A DNA stretch of 64,000 nucleotides from Streptomyces fuscichromogenes (GTDB lineage Bacteria > Actinomycetota > Actinomycetes > Streptomycetales > Streptomycetaceae), in contig NZ_BMML01000024.1 of NCBI RefSeq assembly GCF_014645815.1, positions 62,001-126,000 on the forward strand, given 5' to 3'. Of this stretch, positions 8,523-16,673 are shown piece after piece; within the stretch, counting starts at the first letter, position 1, and the number at the start of each line of letters is the position of its first letter. The notes beneath the pieces are model-generated. The model was given only the letters and a program-made list of their open reading frames with translations. It made no database searches and was not told the origin of the DNA. The position numbers and the translations under genes are program-made.

Positions 8523-10079
8523 ATGTCGCGATATGTACGGTGGGCGGCCGCTGTTGCCGCGGGGCTGCTCGTGGCCGGGTGCAGCAGCGGTTCGTCGGGC
8601 GGGGGCCAGGACGAGGGGAAGGCCTCGGCCGGGCAGCCCTCGGCCGCCACGTCCACCGCGACGGGCTCGGCGGCCCTGCCGGCCTCCCTCACCTCCCAGA
8701 AGCTCGACTGGAGCCGCTGCAAGGCCACTTCGGACTCCGCCGCGCCCGGGGACGAGTGGCGCTGCGCGACGCTCAGGGTGCCGTTGGACTGGTCGAAGCC
8801 GGACGGGCGGACGATCGGGCTGGCGCTGATCCGGGAGCAGGCGAGCGGGGGTTCGGGAAAGCGGATCGGCTCACTGCTGTTCAACTTCGGCGGACCGGGC
8901 GGCTCCGGCGTCTCGACGATGCCGTACTACGCCTCCACCGTCTCCGCACTGCGCGAGCGGTACGACCTGGTGAGCTGGGACCCGCGCGGGGTGGGGGCCA
9001 GCGAGGGGATCCGCTGCCGCAGCGACAAGGACATCCAGAGCGCCGAGTCGATCGACGCGACACCGGACACCGCGGCCGAGGAGACGGCGTACCTCCAGGA
9101 CGCCGCCGACTTCGGCAAGGGCTGCGAGAAGGCCGCCGGCACACTCATCGCGCATGTCTCGACGACCGACACGGCCCGCGACATGGACCTGATGCGCCAG
9201 GTCCTCGGCGACAGCAGGATGCACTACTTCGGCATCTCCTACGGCACCGAACTCGGCGGCGTCTACGCCCACCTGTTCCCGAAGAACGTGGGGCGGCTGA
9301 TCCTGGACGCGGTGGTGGACCCCACGGCCGACTCGGTCGGCCAGGAGAAGAACCAGGCCGCCGGCTTCCAGCGGGCCCTGGACGACTACCTCAAGTCCAC
9401 CGGCCAGGACCCGGAGCAGGGCTCGCAGAAGATCGTCGACCTGCTGACCCGGCTCGACGCCACGCCGCTGCCCACGTCGTCCGGGCGGAAGCTGACCCAG
9501 ACCCTCGCCATCACCGGCATCGTCCTGCCGCTGTACAGCCAGGACAGCTGGCCGACGCTGACCAGCGCGCTCAAGGCGGCCGAGGAGGGCGACGGCTCGG
9601 AGCTGCTGTCACTCGCCGACCAGTACAACGAGCGGGACTCCTCGGGGCACTACGGCACGACCACGCACTCCCAACGGGTCATATCGTGCCTCGACGACAA
9701 GGAGCGGCCGACGCTCGCGCAGACGAAGAAGCGGCTGGCGGAATTCGAGAAGATCTCGCCCGTCTTCGGGGACTTCCTCGGCTGGGACTCGGCGGGCTGG
9801 TGCCACGACTGGCCGGTGGCGGGGCAGTGGGACACCCCGGACGCGAGCGCACCGGGCGCGGCCCCGATCCTGCTGGTCGGCAACACCGGCGACCCGGCCA
9901 CCCCGTACGAGGGCGCCCGGAAGATGGCCGACGAACTGGGCAAGGGGGTCGGCGTCGAGCTGACCTGGAAGGGCGAGGGCCACGGCGCGTACGGCAGCGG
10001 CAGCGACTGCGTGGACTCGACGGTGAACGCGTACCTGTTGGACGGCACGGTCCCGAAGGACGGCAAGGTCTGCTCATGA
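8523..10079 (+). CDS. Secreted S33-type alpha/beta-hydrolase peptidase (tripeptidyl aminopeptidase-like), copy 2
   Basis: 518 residues starting at ATG 8523. A clear lipoprotein signal ends in LLVAGCSSG, followed by a Gly/Ser linker, so it is anchored on the outer face of the membrane. The catalytic motifs are the same as in the preceding gene: FNFGGPGGSG, GISYGTELGG, GNTGDPATPYEGA and GEGHGAYGSG. It is a tandem paralogue, about 200 bp downstream with its own upstream space, so probably transcribed separately. Likely role: extracellular peptide trimming during growth on proteins or during development (family knowledge). Substrate differences between the two copies cannot be read from sequence. 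Confidence 0.88.
   Translation: MSRYVRWAAAVAAGLLVAGCSSGSSGGGQDEGKASAGQPSAATSTATGSAALPASLTSQKLDWSRCKATSDSAAPGDEWRCATLRVPLDWSKPDGRTIGLALIREQASGGSGKRIGSLLFNFGGPGGSGVSTMPYYASTVSALRERYDLVSWDPRGVGASEGIRCRSDKDIQSAESIDATPDTAAEETAYLQDAADFGKGCEKAAGTLIAHVSTTDTARDMDLMRQVLGDSRMHYFGISYGTELGGVYAHLFPKNVGRLILDAVVDPTADSVGQEKNQAAGFQRALDDYLKSTGQDPEQGSQKIVDLLTRLDATPLPTSSGRKLTQTLAITGIVLPLYSQDSWPTLTSALKAAEEGDGSELLSLADQYNERDSSGHYGTTTHSQRVISCLDDKERPTLAQTKKRLAEFEKISPVFGDFLGWDSAGWCHDWPVAGQWDTPDASAPGAAPILLVGNTGDPATPYEGARKMADELGKGVGVELTWKGEGHGAYGSGSDCVDSTVNAYLLDGTVPKDGKVCS
9172..9292 (+). repeat. Second copy of the 121-bp near-identical patch
   Basis: Partner of 7386-7506. The only internal difference I see changes a Lys to an Arg codon (GDSK versus GDSR). 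Identity ends abruptly at AACGTGGG on the right and at CGGCCCGCG on the left. Confidence 0.8.
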
Positions 10080-10144
10080 CGCAGGGCGGGGGTCCGGGCG
10101 CGTGTCGTGCCGCCCGGAGCCCCCGCCCTGCGCGGAGCCTGTGC

Positions 10145-11323
10145 TCAGTAGACCGGCTTCTCGGGCTCGATCTGGTTGACCCAGCCGATCACGCCGCCGC
10201 CGACGTGAACCGCGTCCGCGAAGCCCGCGGACTTCAGGACCGCGAGGACCTCCGCGCTGCGGACACCCGTCTTGCAGTGCAGGACGATCTTCTTGTCCTG
10301 GGGCAGGCCCTCCAGGGCGGTGCCGAGCAGGAACTCGTTCTTCGGGATCAGCTTGGCGCCGGGGATGGAGACGATCTCGTACTCGTTCGGCTCGCGGACG
10401 TCGATGATCTCGATGTTCTCGCCCTCGTCGATCCACTCCTTGAGCTGCTTGGGAGTGATCGTCGAGCCGGCGGCCGCCTGCTGGGCCTCCTCGGAGACGA
10501 CGCCGCAGAAGGCCTCGTAGTCGATGAGCTCGGTGACGGTCGGGTTCTCGCCGCACACCGCGCAGTTCGGGTCCTTGCGGACCTTGACCTGGCGGTACTG
10601 CATCTCCAGGGCGTCGTAGATCATCAGACGGCCGACGAGGGGCTCACCGGTGCCGGTGAGGACCTTGATGGCCTCGGTGACCTGGATGGAGCCGATGGAC
10701 GCGCACAGCACGCCCAGGACGCCGCCCTCGGCACAGGAGGGGACCATGCCCGGCGGCGGGGGCTCCGGGTAGAGGCAGCGGTAGCAGGGGCCGTACTCGG
10801 ACCAGAAGACCGAGGCCTGGCCGTCGAAGCGGTAGATGGAGCCCCAGACGTACGGCTTGTTCAGCAGCACGCAGGCGTCGTTCACCAGGTAGCGGGTGGC
10901 GAAGTTGTCCGTGCCGTCGACGATCAGGTCGTACTGGCTGAAGATGTCCATCACGTTCTCGGCCTCGAGCCGCTCTTCGTGCAGGATCACGTTCACGTAC
11001 GGGTTGATGCCGAGGACGGAGTCGCGGGCGGACTCGGCCTTGGAGCGGCCGATGTCGGCCTGGCTGTGGATGATCTGGCGTTGCAGGTTCGACTCGTCGA
11101 CCTCGTCGAACTCCACGATGCCAAGGGTGCCGACGCCCGCGGCGGCCAGGTACATCAGCGCCGGCGAGCCCAGGCCGCCGGCGCCCACACAGAGCACCTT
11201 GGCGTTCTTCAGCCGCTTCTGCCCGTCCATCCCCACGTCGGGGATGATCAGGTGGCGGGAGTACCTGCGGACCTCGTCTACGGTGAGCTCAGCAGCTGGC
11301 TCGACCAGGGGTGGCAGCGACAC
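10145..11323 (-). CDS. moeZ: Adenylyltransferase/sulfurtransferase MoeZ (E1-like domain plus rhodanese)
   Basis: 392 residues starting at GTG 11323 with GGAG about 7 nt upstream. The N-terminal ThiF/MoeB domain (residues about 15-280) has the ATP-binding GAGGLGSPALMYLAAAGVG and two zinc Cys pairs, CYRC and CAVC. The C-terminal rhodanese domain (about 290-392) has the active loop HCKTGVRS with its catalytic Cys. It adenylates the C-terminal Gly of ubiquitin-like sulfur carriers (MoaD, ThiS, CysO type) and transfers sulfur to them, serving molybdopterin, thiamine, cysteine and some antibiotic pathways. It lies 63 bp downstream of the exopolysaccharide-like operon on the same strand. Confidence 0.95.
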   Translation of the reverse strand: MSLPPLVEPAAELTVDEVRRYSRHLIIPDVGMDGQKRLKNAKVLCVGAGGLGSPALMYLAAAGVGTLGIVEFDEVDESNLQRQIIHSQADIGRSKAESARDSVLGINPYVNVILHEERLEAENVMDIFSQYDLIVDGTDNFATRYLVNDACVLLNKPYVWGSIYRFDGQASVFWSEYGPCYRCLYPEPPPPGMVPSCAEGGVLGVLCASIGSIQVTEAIKVLTGTGEPLVGRLMIYDALEMQYRQVKVRKDPNCAVCGENPTVTELIDYEAFCGVVSEEAQQAAAGSTITPKQLKEWIDEGENIEIIDVREPNEYEIVSIPGAKLIPKNEFLLGTALEGLPQDKKIVLHCKTGVRSAEVLAVLKSAGFADAVHVGGGVIGWVNQIEPEKPVY

Positions 11324-11386
11324 GGGGACTCCGTTGATCGGTCAATCACTACAGTCTTTCTTCCCGTAACACTGCCACGCGCTTCT

Positions 11387-12136
11387 TCATTCCGAGACAC
11401 CTGTTCCGATCCGCGAGACGATCTCGTCCCAGTAGCCGGGCATGGTCTCCCAGGGGTTCGCCCGGCCCCAGCGATCGGTCCGGTCGGTGAAGTAGATCGT
11501 GGCCGCGCCCTGCCAGCGGGCGGTGCGCAGCGCCTCGTCGAGGTGGCCGAGGGGCACTCCGTGCACGAAGTGGCAGAAGCGGTCGGGCGGGTAGTCGGCG
11601 GTCCACTCGGCGGCCTGCGACCAGCGGTAGTCGCTCCAGGGCCCGGCGAAGGTCACCAGCTGATCGGCGTTCTCGGCATAGCCCGGATGGGGGTGGGTGC
11701 CATGGCCGAGGACGATGTGGGGGTCGTCGCCGATGGTGCGGAGCGCGGCGACCGCGCGGCGGATCTCGGGCAGCGCGGTGCGCTCGGTGGGGCAGCGGTC
11801 CAGCAGGAAGCCGTCGACGCGGTACCAGTCGTGGAAGTGGCGGGCGTCCGTGACCAGGTCGCCGTGAGAGCGGGCGCCGTAGGTGGTGTCCAGGTGGCCG
11901 AGGACGCGGACGCCCGCGTTGCGGAGCCGCCCGGCCGCCTCCAGGCAGTGCGGGTCGGGGCGGCTGCCGGGGCCGTTCGCCACGTCGAGGACGACCCAGT
12001 GCAGGGGGGTGCCGGGGCGGGTGAGTTCGGCCCACTGGGCGGGGGCGAGCAGCGGGTGGACATAGCCGGGGACGCCGACGGCGGTGCGGACGCCGGTGGT
12101 CGCGGCGCCCGCCCGGCTGCTGGTCAGATGCGGCAC
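11387..12136 (-). CDS. Spherulin-4-type glycoside hydrolase (GH135/GH166-like) protein
   Basis: 249 residues starting at GTG 12136, overlapping the epimerase stop by 13 nt, so translationally coupled. The family marks of spherulation-specific family 4 barrels are present: VGVPGYVHP at the start, LGHLDTTYGARS, VDGFLLDRC, HPHPGYAENAD and a final FTDRTDRWGRANPWETMPG. Fungal members (Sph3) cut galactosaminogalactan, and the hydrolase domain of bacterial PelA is related. The usual acidic pair after the third strand (DE) reads DR here, so activity is uncertain. No signal peptide is visible, which suggests a cytoplasmic location. It is the last gene of the five-gene operon. Confidence 0.75.
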   Translation of the reverse strand: MPHLTSSRAGAATTGVRTAVGVPGYVHPLLAPAQWAELTRPGTPLHWVVLDVANGPGSRPDPHCLEAAGRLRNAGVRVLGHLDTTYGARSHGDLVTDARHFHDWYRVDGFLLDRCPTERTALPEIRRAVAALRTIGDDPHIVLGHGTHPHPGYAENADQLVTFAGPWSDYRWSQAAEWTADYPPDRFCHFVHGVPLGHLDEALRTARWQGAATIYFTDRTDRWGRANPWETMPGYWDEIVSRIGTGVSE

Positions 12137-13083
12137 GCCGCCTCCATCCAGATGTCCGCGAGGGACTCTTCGAGGTTGATGCGCGGCCGCCAGCCGAGCC
12201 GGTCGCGGGCGCAGCGCACGTCGGCCTGCTGCCAGCTGCCGCAGCCGTCCGGGTACGGGTACGCGACCGGTCCGGTGTGCTCGCCGTCGATCCGGGGGTG
12301 GCCGATGGCGCCGCGCAGCGGGCCGGGCGGGCCGTCCAGTTCGTGCAGGGCGCCGCCGTATCCGGCGACCCGGGCGAGGACGCCGGCGGCGTCGCGGAGC
12401 CGGACGGCGCGGCCGGAGCCGATGTTGATGACGCCCTGGGCAGCGGAGAGCGAGGCCGCGTGGACGGCGCGGGCGACGTCGCGTACGTCGACGAAGTCGC
12501 GCTGGGCGCCGAGGCCGCCGAGTTTGAGTTCGCCGTCGCCGGACTGCATGGCGCGGCGCATCGCCTCGGCGAGGCGGCCGAGCGGTGAGCCGGCCGGGGT
12601 GCCCGGTCCGGCGGGCGAGAAGACGCGCAGGACGACGGCGTCCAGGCCGGAGCCGAGGACGAGTTCGGTGGCGGCGAGCTTGCTGACGCCGTACGGGCCG
12701 CCGGGGCGCGGCACGGCGTCCTCGGCGGTGGAGGAGCCGGGCTGGCTCGGGCCGTACTCGGCGCTGCACCCGACCTGTACCAGGCGGGCGCCGCAGCCGC
12801 TGCGGCGCAGGGCCTCGCAGACGGTGGCGACGGCGACGGTGTTGTGCCGGGTGAGTTCCCGGGCGCCGCCGCGGGTGGCGCCGGCGCAGTTCACGATGAC
12901 GCCCGGGTGGACCGCGTCGAGGAAGCGGGTGAGCGCGCCCGGGCTGCCGGTGGCGAGGTCGAAGCGGACGTCGGCGTCGTCGCCGCGGCCGAGCGCGGTG
13001 AGCTGGACGGCCGGGTCGGCGAGCAGCCGGTCGGCGACGAAGCGGCCGAGGTATCCGTTGGCTCCGATCAGCAGGACCCTCAT
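12124..13083 (-). CDS. NAD-dependent epimerase/dehydratase (extended SDR, nucleotide-sugar type)
   Basis: 319 residues. The Rossmann motif GANGYLG is at residues 7-13 and the catalytic pair is in YGVSK (about residue 145), with the upstream Ser in VGCSAEYG. This is the usual layout of UDP-sugar 4-epimerases and dehydratases. Its ATG overlaps the stop of the preceding small ORF (ATGA). In this operon it could supply a hexose or hexosamine nucleotide to the PelF-like glycosyltransferase; galE-like genes accompany pel loci in Bacillus (recalled). The exact sugar is not deducible. Confidence 0.85.
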   Translation of the reverse strand: MRVLLIGANGYLGRFVADRLLADPAVQLTALGRGDDADVRFDLATGSPGALTRFLDAVHPGVIVNCAGATRGGARELTRHNTVAVATVCEALRRSGCGARLVQVGCSAEYGPSQPGSSTAEDAVPRPGGPYGVSKLAATELVLGSGLDAVVLRVFSPAGPGTPAGSPLGRLAEAMRRAMQSGDGELKLGGLGAQRDFVDVRDVARAVHAASLSAAQGVINIGSGRAVRLRDAAGVLARVAGYGGALHELDGPPGPLRGAIGHPRIDGEHTGPVAYPYPDGCGSWQQADVRCARDRLGWRPRINLEESLADIWMEAACRI

Positions 13084-13286
13084 CGCGCGGCTCCCGGGGT
13101 GTGCGCTCCGGCGACTCCGGCGGTTCCGGCGCTTCCGGTGGTTCCGGACGCTCCGGGTCCGGGTCGGGAGGTGGTCATCTGGTGGTCTCCTTCGGGGAAT
13201 CGTGCGGTTGCCTCCGGCGGGGTGCCGGGCGCCTGCCGCCGGGACGGCTCGGCGAGGTAGGCGAGGACATCGGCGGTTCTGCTCAC
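13080..13286 (-). CDS. Small coupled ORF of 68 residues, unknown function
   Basis: It starts at GTG 13284-13286, overlapping the upstream membrane-protein stop (GTGA), and ends in TGA overlapping the epimerase start (ATGA), so it fills the gap between them exactly. The N-terminal half (SRTADVLAYLAEPSRRQ) may be helical; the second half is Gly/Ser/Thr/Ala-rich. An internal ATG preceded by GGAG gives an alternative 32-residue product. No family is recognised. The perfect overlaps at both ends are the main reason to accept it, because they keep ribosomes moving through the operon; it may be only a translational bridge. Confidence 0.5.
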   Translation of the reverse strand: MSRTADVLAYLAEPSRRQAPGTPPEATARFPEGDHQMTTSRPGPGASGTTGSAGTAGVAGAHTPGAAR

Positions 13287-14611
13287 TGCGGGTCTCCGGG
13301 CGGCGCGTGGGCCGAGGCCCGGGTGAGGGTGCGGGTGGCCCGGAACAGCAGCGCCAGGGCTGCGGCGGCGCAGCCGAGGGCCGGGACGCTGCTCGCGCCC
13401 CAGGCGTCGACCAGGGCGTCGACGGGGGCGGCGAGGACGGCGCAGCCGGGCAGTCGGCCCGCCAGGACGAGGGCCGTGGCCGCCGCTTCGGTGAGGGCCG
13501 CGGCGGCGAGGGCGGGTCCCTGCGGGACGTGGTGGACGGCGAGGAGGCGGGCGAGCAGAAGGAGGGCGCCGAGGGTGAGGGCCGCCGGGTAGCCGACGGG
13601 CTCGCCGAGGGCCGCGCCGCACAGGGCGAGCAGGGCGGTGAGGGCGCCGAGAAAGAGGGCGAGCGTGCCGAGCAGCAACGGCCGCAGGGCGCCGGTGAAC
13701 TCCTCCAGCGCCCTGCTGCCCACGAGCCTGCGGCGGGCGCCGACCGTGAGGAGGTGGGCGCTCCAGGCCGCCGGGGCGAAGGCCAGGGTGAGGGCGAGGA
13801 CGGGGACGGTGGTCACCGGCCAGGGGCCGTGGGCGGCGCCGGTCGGGGGGCCGTCGGGGCCGCCGGCCACGACGGCCCGCAGCAGGCCGTCGCCGAGCAC
13901 GGCGTAGCCGAGGAGCCAGCAGGTCCACGCGCGCGTGCCGGAGGCGGGGCGCCGGCCGGGCGTACGGGCCGGCATGGCCAGGGGGCCGTGGTGCAGGGCC
14001 GGGCGGGCGGCCAGGGCGACGGCGAGCACGCCGACGGCTGCCACCACGAGGCGTGGGCGGCCCTCGGTGAGCCGTACGCCGGTCACGACCGCCGCGCACA
14101 CGGCTCCCGGGAGGAGCGTGAGCAGCGCTCGGTCGGCGCGCATGCGGGGCGCGGGCGCCGGTTCGGCGGGCGGGTGCCGGTCGCCGTCGCGGGGCACGCG
14201 CGCATAGAGCTCTTCGGCGAGGGAGAAGACGTCACGGTGCCGGAAGCGGGCGGCGGTGCGGTCGGTGACGCCGTGCGCTTCGAGGCCGGCCGCGATCTCC
14301 AGCGGATCCACGGCCTGCTCGCAGAGCGCGCGGTGGCGGTGCATCAGCGCTTTCACGGGGTCGGCGGCGCCCCGGCGGGGGGCGGATCCGGGCCGGCCCG
14401 CGGTGTCCCCGGCGGCGGTCCGGGCGCCCGGCGAGGCCCCGCCCGATGTCGTCGGCCCGTCTTCGGGGAAGACGTCTGCCGCACCGGGCTCGTCCGTTCC
14501 CAGGAGCCACTCCTGCGACCGCGTGTCCCAGGCGTCGGCCGCGCCGGGCCGGCCGGGCCGGTCCAGCTCCCCCAGGCCGCCGTTCACCGGGCCGCCCTCG
14601 TCGCTGTTCAC
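13283..14611 (-). CDS. Polytopic membrane protein of the exopolysaccharide-like operon
   Basis: 442 residues. Residues 1-150 are cytosolic and Pro/Gly-rich, with a helical part around VKALMHRHRALCEQAVDPLEIAAGLEAHG. About ten hydrophobic segments follow from residue 165 to about 425. The start ATG overlaps the glycosyltransferase stop (ATGA) and its stop overlaps the next GTG. The position, directly after a PelF-like enzyme, is where a PelG-type exporter would be expected, and the length is close to PelG (about 456), but I cannot see diagnostic PelG residues. A role in moving the polymer or its precursor across the membrane is inference. Confidence 0.65.
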   Translation of the reverse strand: MNSDEGGPVNGGLGELDRPGRPGAADAWDTRSQEWLLGTDEPGAADVFPEDGPTTSGGASPGARTAAGDTAGRPGSAPRRGAADPVKALMHRHRALCEQAVDPLEIAAGLEAHGVTDRTAARFRHRDVFSLAEELYARVPRDGDRHPPAEPAPAPRMRADRALLTLLPGAVCAAVVTGVRLTEGRPRLVVAAVGVLAVALAARPALHHGPLAMPARTPGRRPASGTRAWTCWLLGYAVLGDGLLRAVVAGGPDGPPTGAAHGPWPVTTVPVLALTLAFAPAAWSAHLLTVGARRRLVGSRALEEFTGALRPLLLGTLALFLGALTALLALCGAALGEPVGYPAALTLGALLLLARLLAVHHVPQGPALAAAALTEAAATALVLAGRLPGCAVLAAPVDALVDAWGASSVPALGCAAAALALLFRATRTLTRASAHAPPGDPQ

Positions 14612-16446
14612 CGCGCCCCCTCGGGGGCGGCGAGCGGGGTGGCGCGTACCGGGGTGGGTCGCGTCGAGCCGCCCGGGGCCCAGCCGGGCCCGGCGCGATG
14701 CGCGACGCGGGCCGCGGGGCCGGTCCAGCGGCCGGGCATATGGGCCTCGGCCGGGACGGCGAACGGCAGGGGCTCGCCCGCCTGGTCGAGGACAACCCTG
14801 CGTACCGGGCAGTGCGAGACGATCTCCAGGTAAATGGAGTCAAACGCCGCGACGTTCTGCTCGACGGTGAACAGTTCGAGTGCCCGGGCGCGCGCCGCGG
14901 CCCCGAGGCGCTCACGGCGCTCGGGGTCGCGCAGCAGCGTCACGCACGCCTGCGCGAGCGCCCGCGGATTGCGCGGGGGTACGACCAGTCCGGTGCCGCC
15001 GATGACCTCCACCACGGCGCCGACGTCCGTGGAGACGGTCGCCCGGCCGCAGAACATCGCCTCGACGAGTCCCACCGGGAAGCCCTCGACGACGCTGGAG
15101 AGGACGACTACCGCGCCGGACGCGTAGGCGTCGGCGAGGGTCGGTGCCTCCGGGCCGCCTATCTCCTCGAAGGCGACCGGGTTGTCACCGACCGCGTGCA
15201 CGCCCTCGGCCTCGTCCGGGAAGAGCTGTGCGGCGAGCGCCCGGCAGTGCCCCAGGTAGGCCGCGCCCTCCGGCCCCGCCGGGGCGCCCACGATCCGCAG
15301 TCGCGCCTTGGGCTCCTCCTTGCGGATCTCGGCGAAGGCGTGCAGCAAGGACATCAGGTCCTTGGTCGGCTCGATTCGGCCGACCCACACGAGCATGTCC
15401 GGGTCGGCACGGTCCGGGGCCTCGCCCACCTCGGTGAAACGGTCCGCCGCCATGCCGGGGTGCACGGTGCGGATACGGGCCCGGTCGGCGCCGCAGCGCT
15501 CCTGCCAGCGGCGGGCGTGCGCGTTGCCCGGGGTGATGATCGCGGCGCGGCGGTAGACCTCGGCGGCCAGCCGGCCGTGGAAGGCGGCCAGCGGCGCACG
15601 CACCGCCGGGTTGGCGACGTCGGGGCCGGAGGCGAGGTAGTGCGAGCGCAGCTGCACGCCGTACTCGGTGACCAGCAGCGGCACGCCGAAGAAGTGCCCG
15701 GCGAGCAGGCCGGCCAGGGCCGCCGGGCCGCCGGCGGTGGCGTGGCAGAGGTCGGCCGCACCGAGGCCGTCGCCCCCGTACCAGTCCAGGGAGAGGGGGC
15801 GCAGGGCGCGTTCGAGGTGTGCGGCGACGACGAGCAGATCGGGTACGCGCGCCCCGCGCGCCGTAGCGAGCGCGCCGGGTGCGCGACAGGCGCGCTCCAG
15901 TGCGCGTACGGCGGTGTCGGAGCGGAGTGCGCCGACCAGGCCGCCCTCGTCACGGGCGAGTTCGGCGAGTGCGCGGAGGGCGGTGCCGAAACGGTCCGCC
16001 AGAGATCCGGACCCGGCACCGGAGCCGCCCGCGGCTTCTTCACCGCCCGCACCGGTCGGGCCGCCCACGCCGTCAGCTCCCCCGGCACCGGTCGAGCGGT
16101 GCGGGCCCTCCGCGCCGGTCGCGCCGGTCGAGCCCTCCGCGCCGGTCGCGCCCGGACCGGCGTACAGCACCGCCGCGAGCTCGCCGTAGCTCTCGGCGAA
16201 GCGCCGGCGCGCGCGCCGTCCGTACGTGGTCCCGTTCTCCTCGGCGGTCCACAGGGGAGCCGTCCGTACCCGGCTGACGTGGGGCGGCAGCGGCAGCAGG
16301 CCCTCGTCCTCCTGGCGCCGGGTGCGGCTGAGCGCGTAGAGGTCGAACTCATGCTGCCCGAGCCCGCGCACGAGCCGGTCGCACCAGAGTCTGGCGTCAC
16401 CGCTCACATACGGATAACCACCCTCCGTAAGCAGTCCGATGCGCAC
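14608..16446 (-). CDS. PelF-like GT4 glycosyltransferase (DUF3492 N-terminal domain)
   Basis: 612 residues starting at GTG 16446, with GGGGGTG upstream. The N-terminus, IGLLTEGGYPYVSGDARLW, is the typical opening of DUF3492/PelF enzymes. The middle HATAGGPAALAGLLAG and LLVTEYGVQL correspond to the conserved acceptor-side region. The GT4 half has HPGMAADRF, WVGRIEPTKDL and the donor-binding EGFPVGLVEAMFCG. PelF polymerises an N-acetylated hexosamine polymer from UDP-sugar in the cytoplasm. Unusually, residues about 100-150 are a Gly/Ala/Thr-rich collagen-like insert encoded by repetitive DNA. First gene of the operon. Confidence 0.85.
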   Translation of the reverse strand: MRIGLLTEGGYPYVSGDARLWCDRLVRGLGQHEFDLYALSRTRRQEDEGLLPLPPHVSRVRTAPLWTAEENGTTYGRRARRRFAESYGELAAVLYAGPGATGAEGSTGATGAEGPHRSTGAGGADGVGGPTGAGGEEAAGGSGAGSGSLADRFGTALRALAELARDEGGLVGALRSDTAVRALERACRAPGALATARGARVPDLLVVAAHLERALRPLSLDWYGGDGLGAADLCHATAGGPAALAGLLAGHFFGVPLLVTEYGVQLRSHYLASGPDVANPAVRAPLAAFHGRLAAEVYRRAAIITPGNAHARRWQERCGADRARIRTVHPGMAADRFTEVGEAPDRADPDMLVWVGRIEPTKDLMSLLHAFAEIRKEEPKARLRIVGAPAGPEGAAYLGHCRALAAQLFPDEAEGVHAVGDNPVAFEEIGGPEAPTLADAYASGAVVVLSSVVEGFPVGLVEAMFCGRATVSTDVGAVVEVIGGTGLVVPPRNPRALAQACVTLLRDPERRERLGAAARARALELFTVEQNVAAFDSIYLEIVSHCPVRRVVLDQAGEPLPFAVPAEAHMPGRWTGPAARVAHRAGPGWAPGGSTRPTPVRATPLAAPEGAR

Positions 16447-16528
16447 GCGTGCACCCCCGATCGATCTCCCGTATGGGAGCCACCGTGGCTCGGTGGCTCG
16501 CAGCGGGACGAACGTATGCGGACAAGGC

Positions 16529-16562
16529 GGTGGCGCGATGGACGGTTGTCCATCGCGCCACC
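16529..16562. terminator. Perfect 15-bp inverted repeat with 4-nt loop between two leftward operons
   Basis: GGTGGCGCGATGGAC, loop GGTT, then the exact complement. It lies between the end of the ABC importer operon (stop at 16674) and the start of the glycosyltransferase (16446), both leftward. No T-run follows on the minus strand, as is common for Streptomyces terminators. Because it sits just 83 bp upstream of the glycosyltransferase start it could instead be an operator. Confidence 0.6.
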
Positions 16563-16673
16563 AAAAGGGGTGAACGGTCGTAACTTTCCCGTGCAGGACG
16601 CGTTCGGTCGCGCTAGGCAATCATGTGACGGCGGAACGTCACGCCCGGATCGGCGCGCAGATCTGCGGAAACG

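Noticed and set aside
13283..14611. Naming the membrane protein PelG
   Set aside because: Length, helices and position fit, but no diagnostic PelG residues could be seen, so only a positional analogy is stated.
8489..14833. 2,114-codon open frame on the plus strand
   Set aside because: It crosses the second peptidase gene, moeZ and the exopolysaccharide operon in the wrong frame or strand; composition is that of antisense GC-rich DNA.
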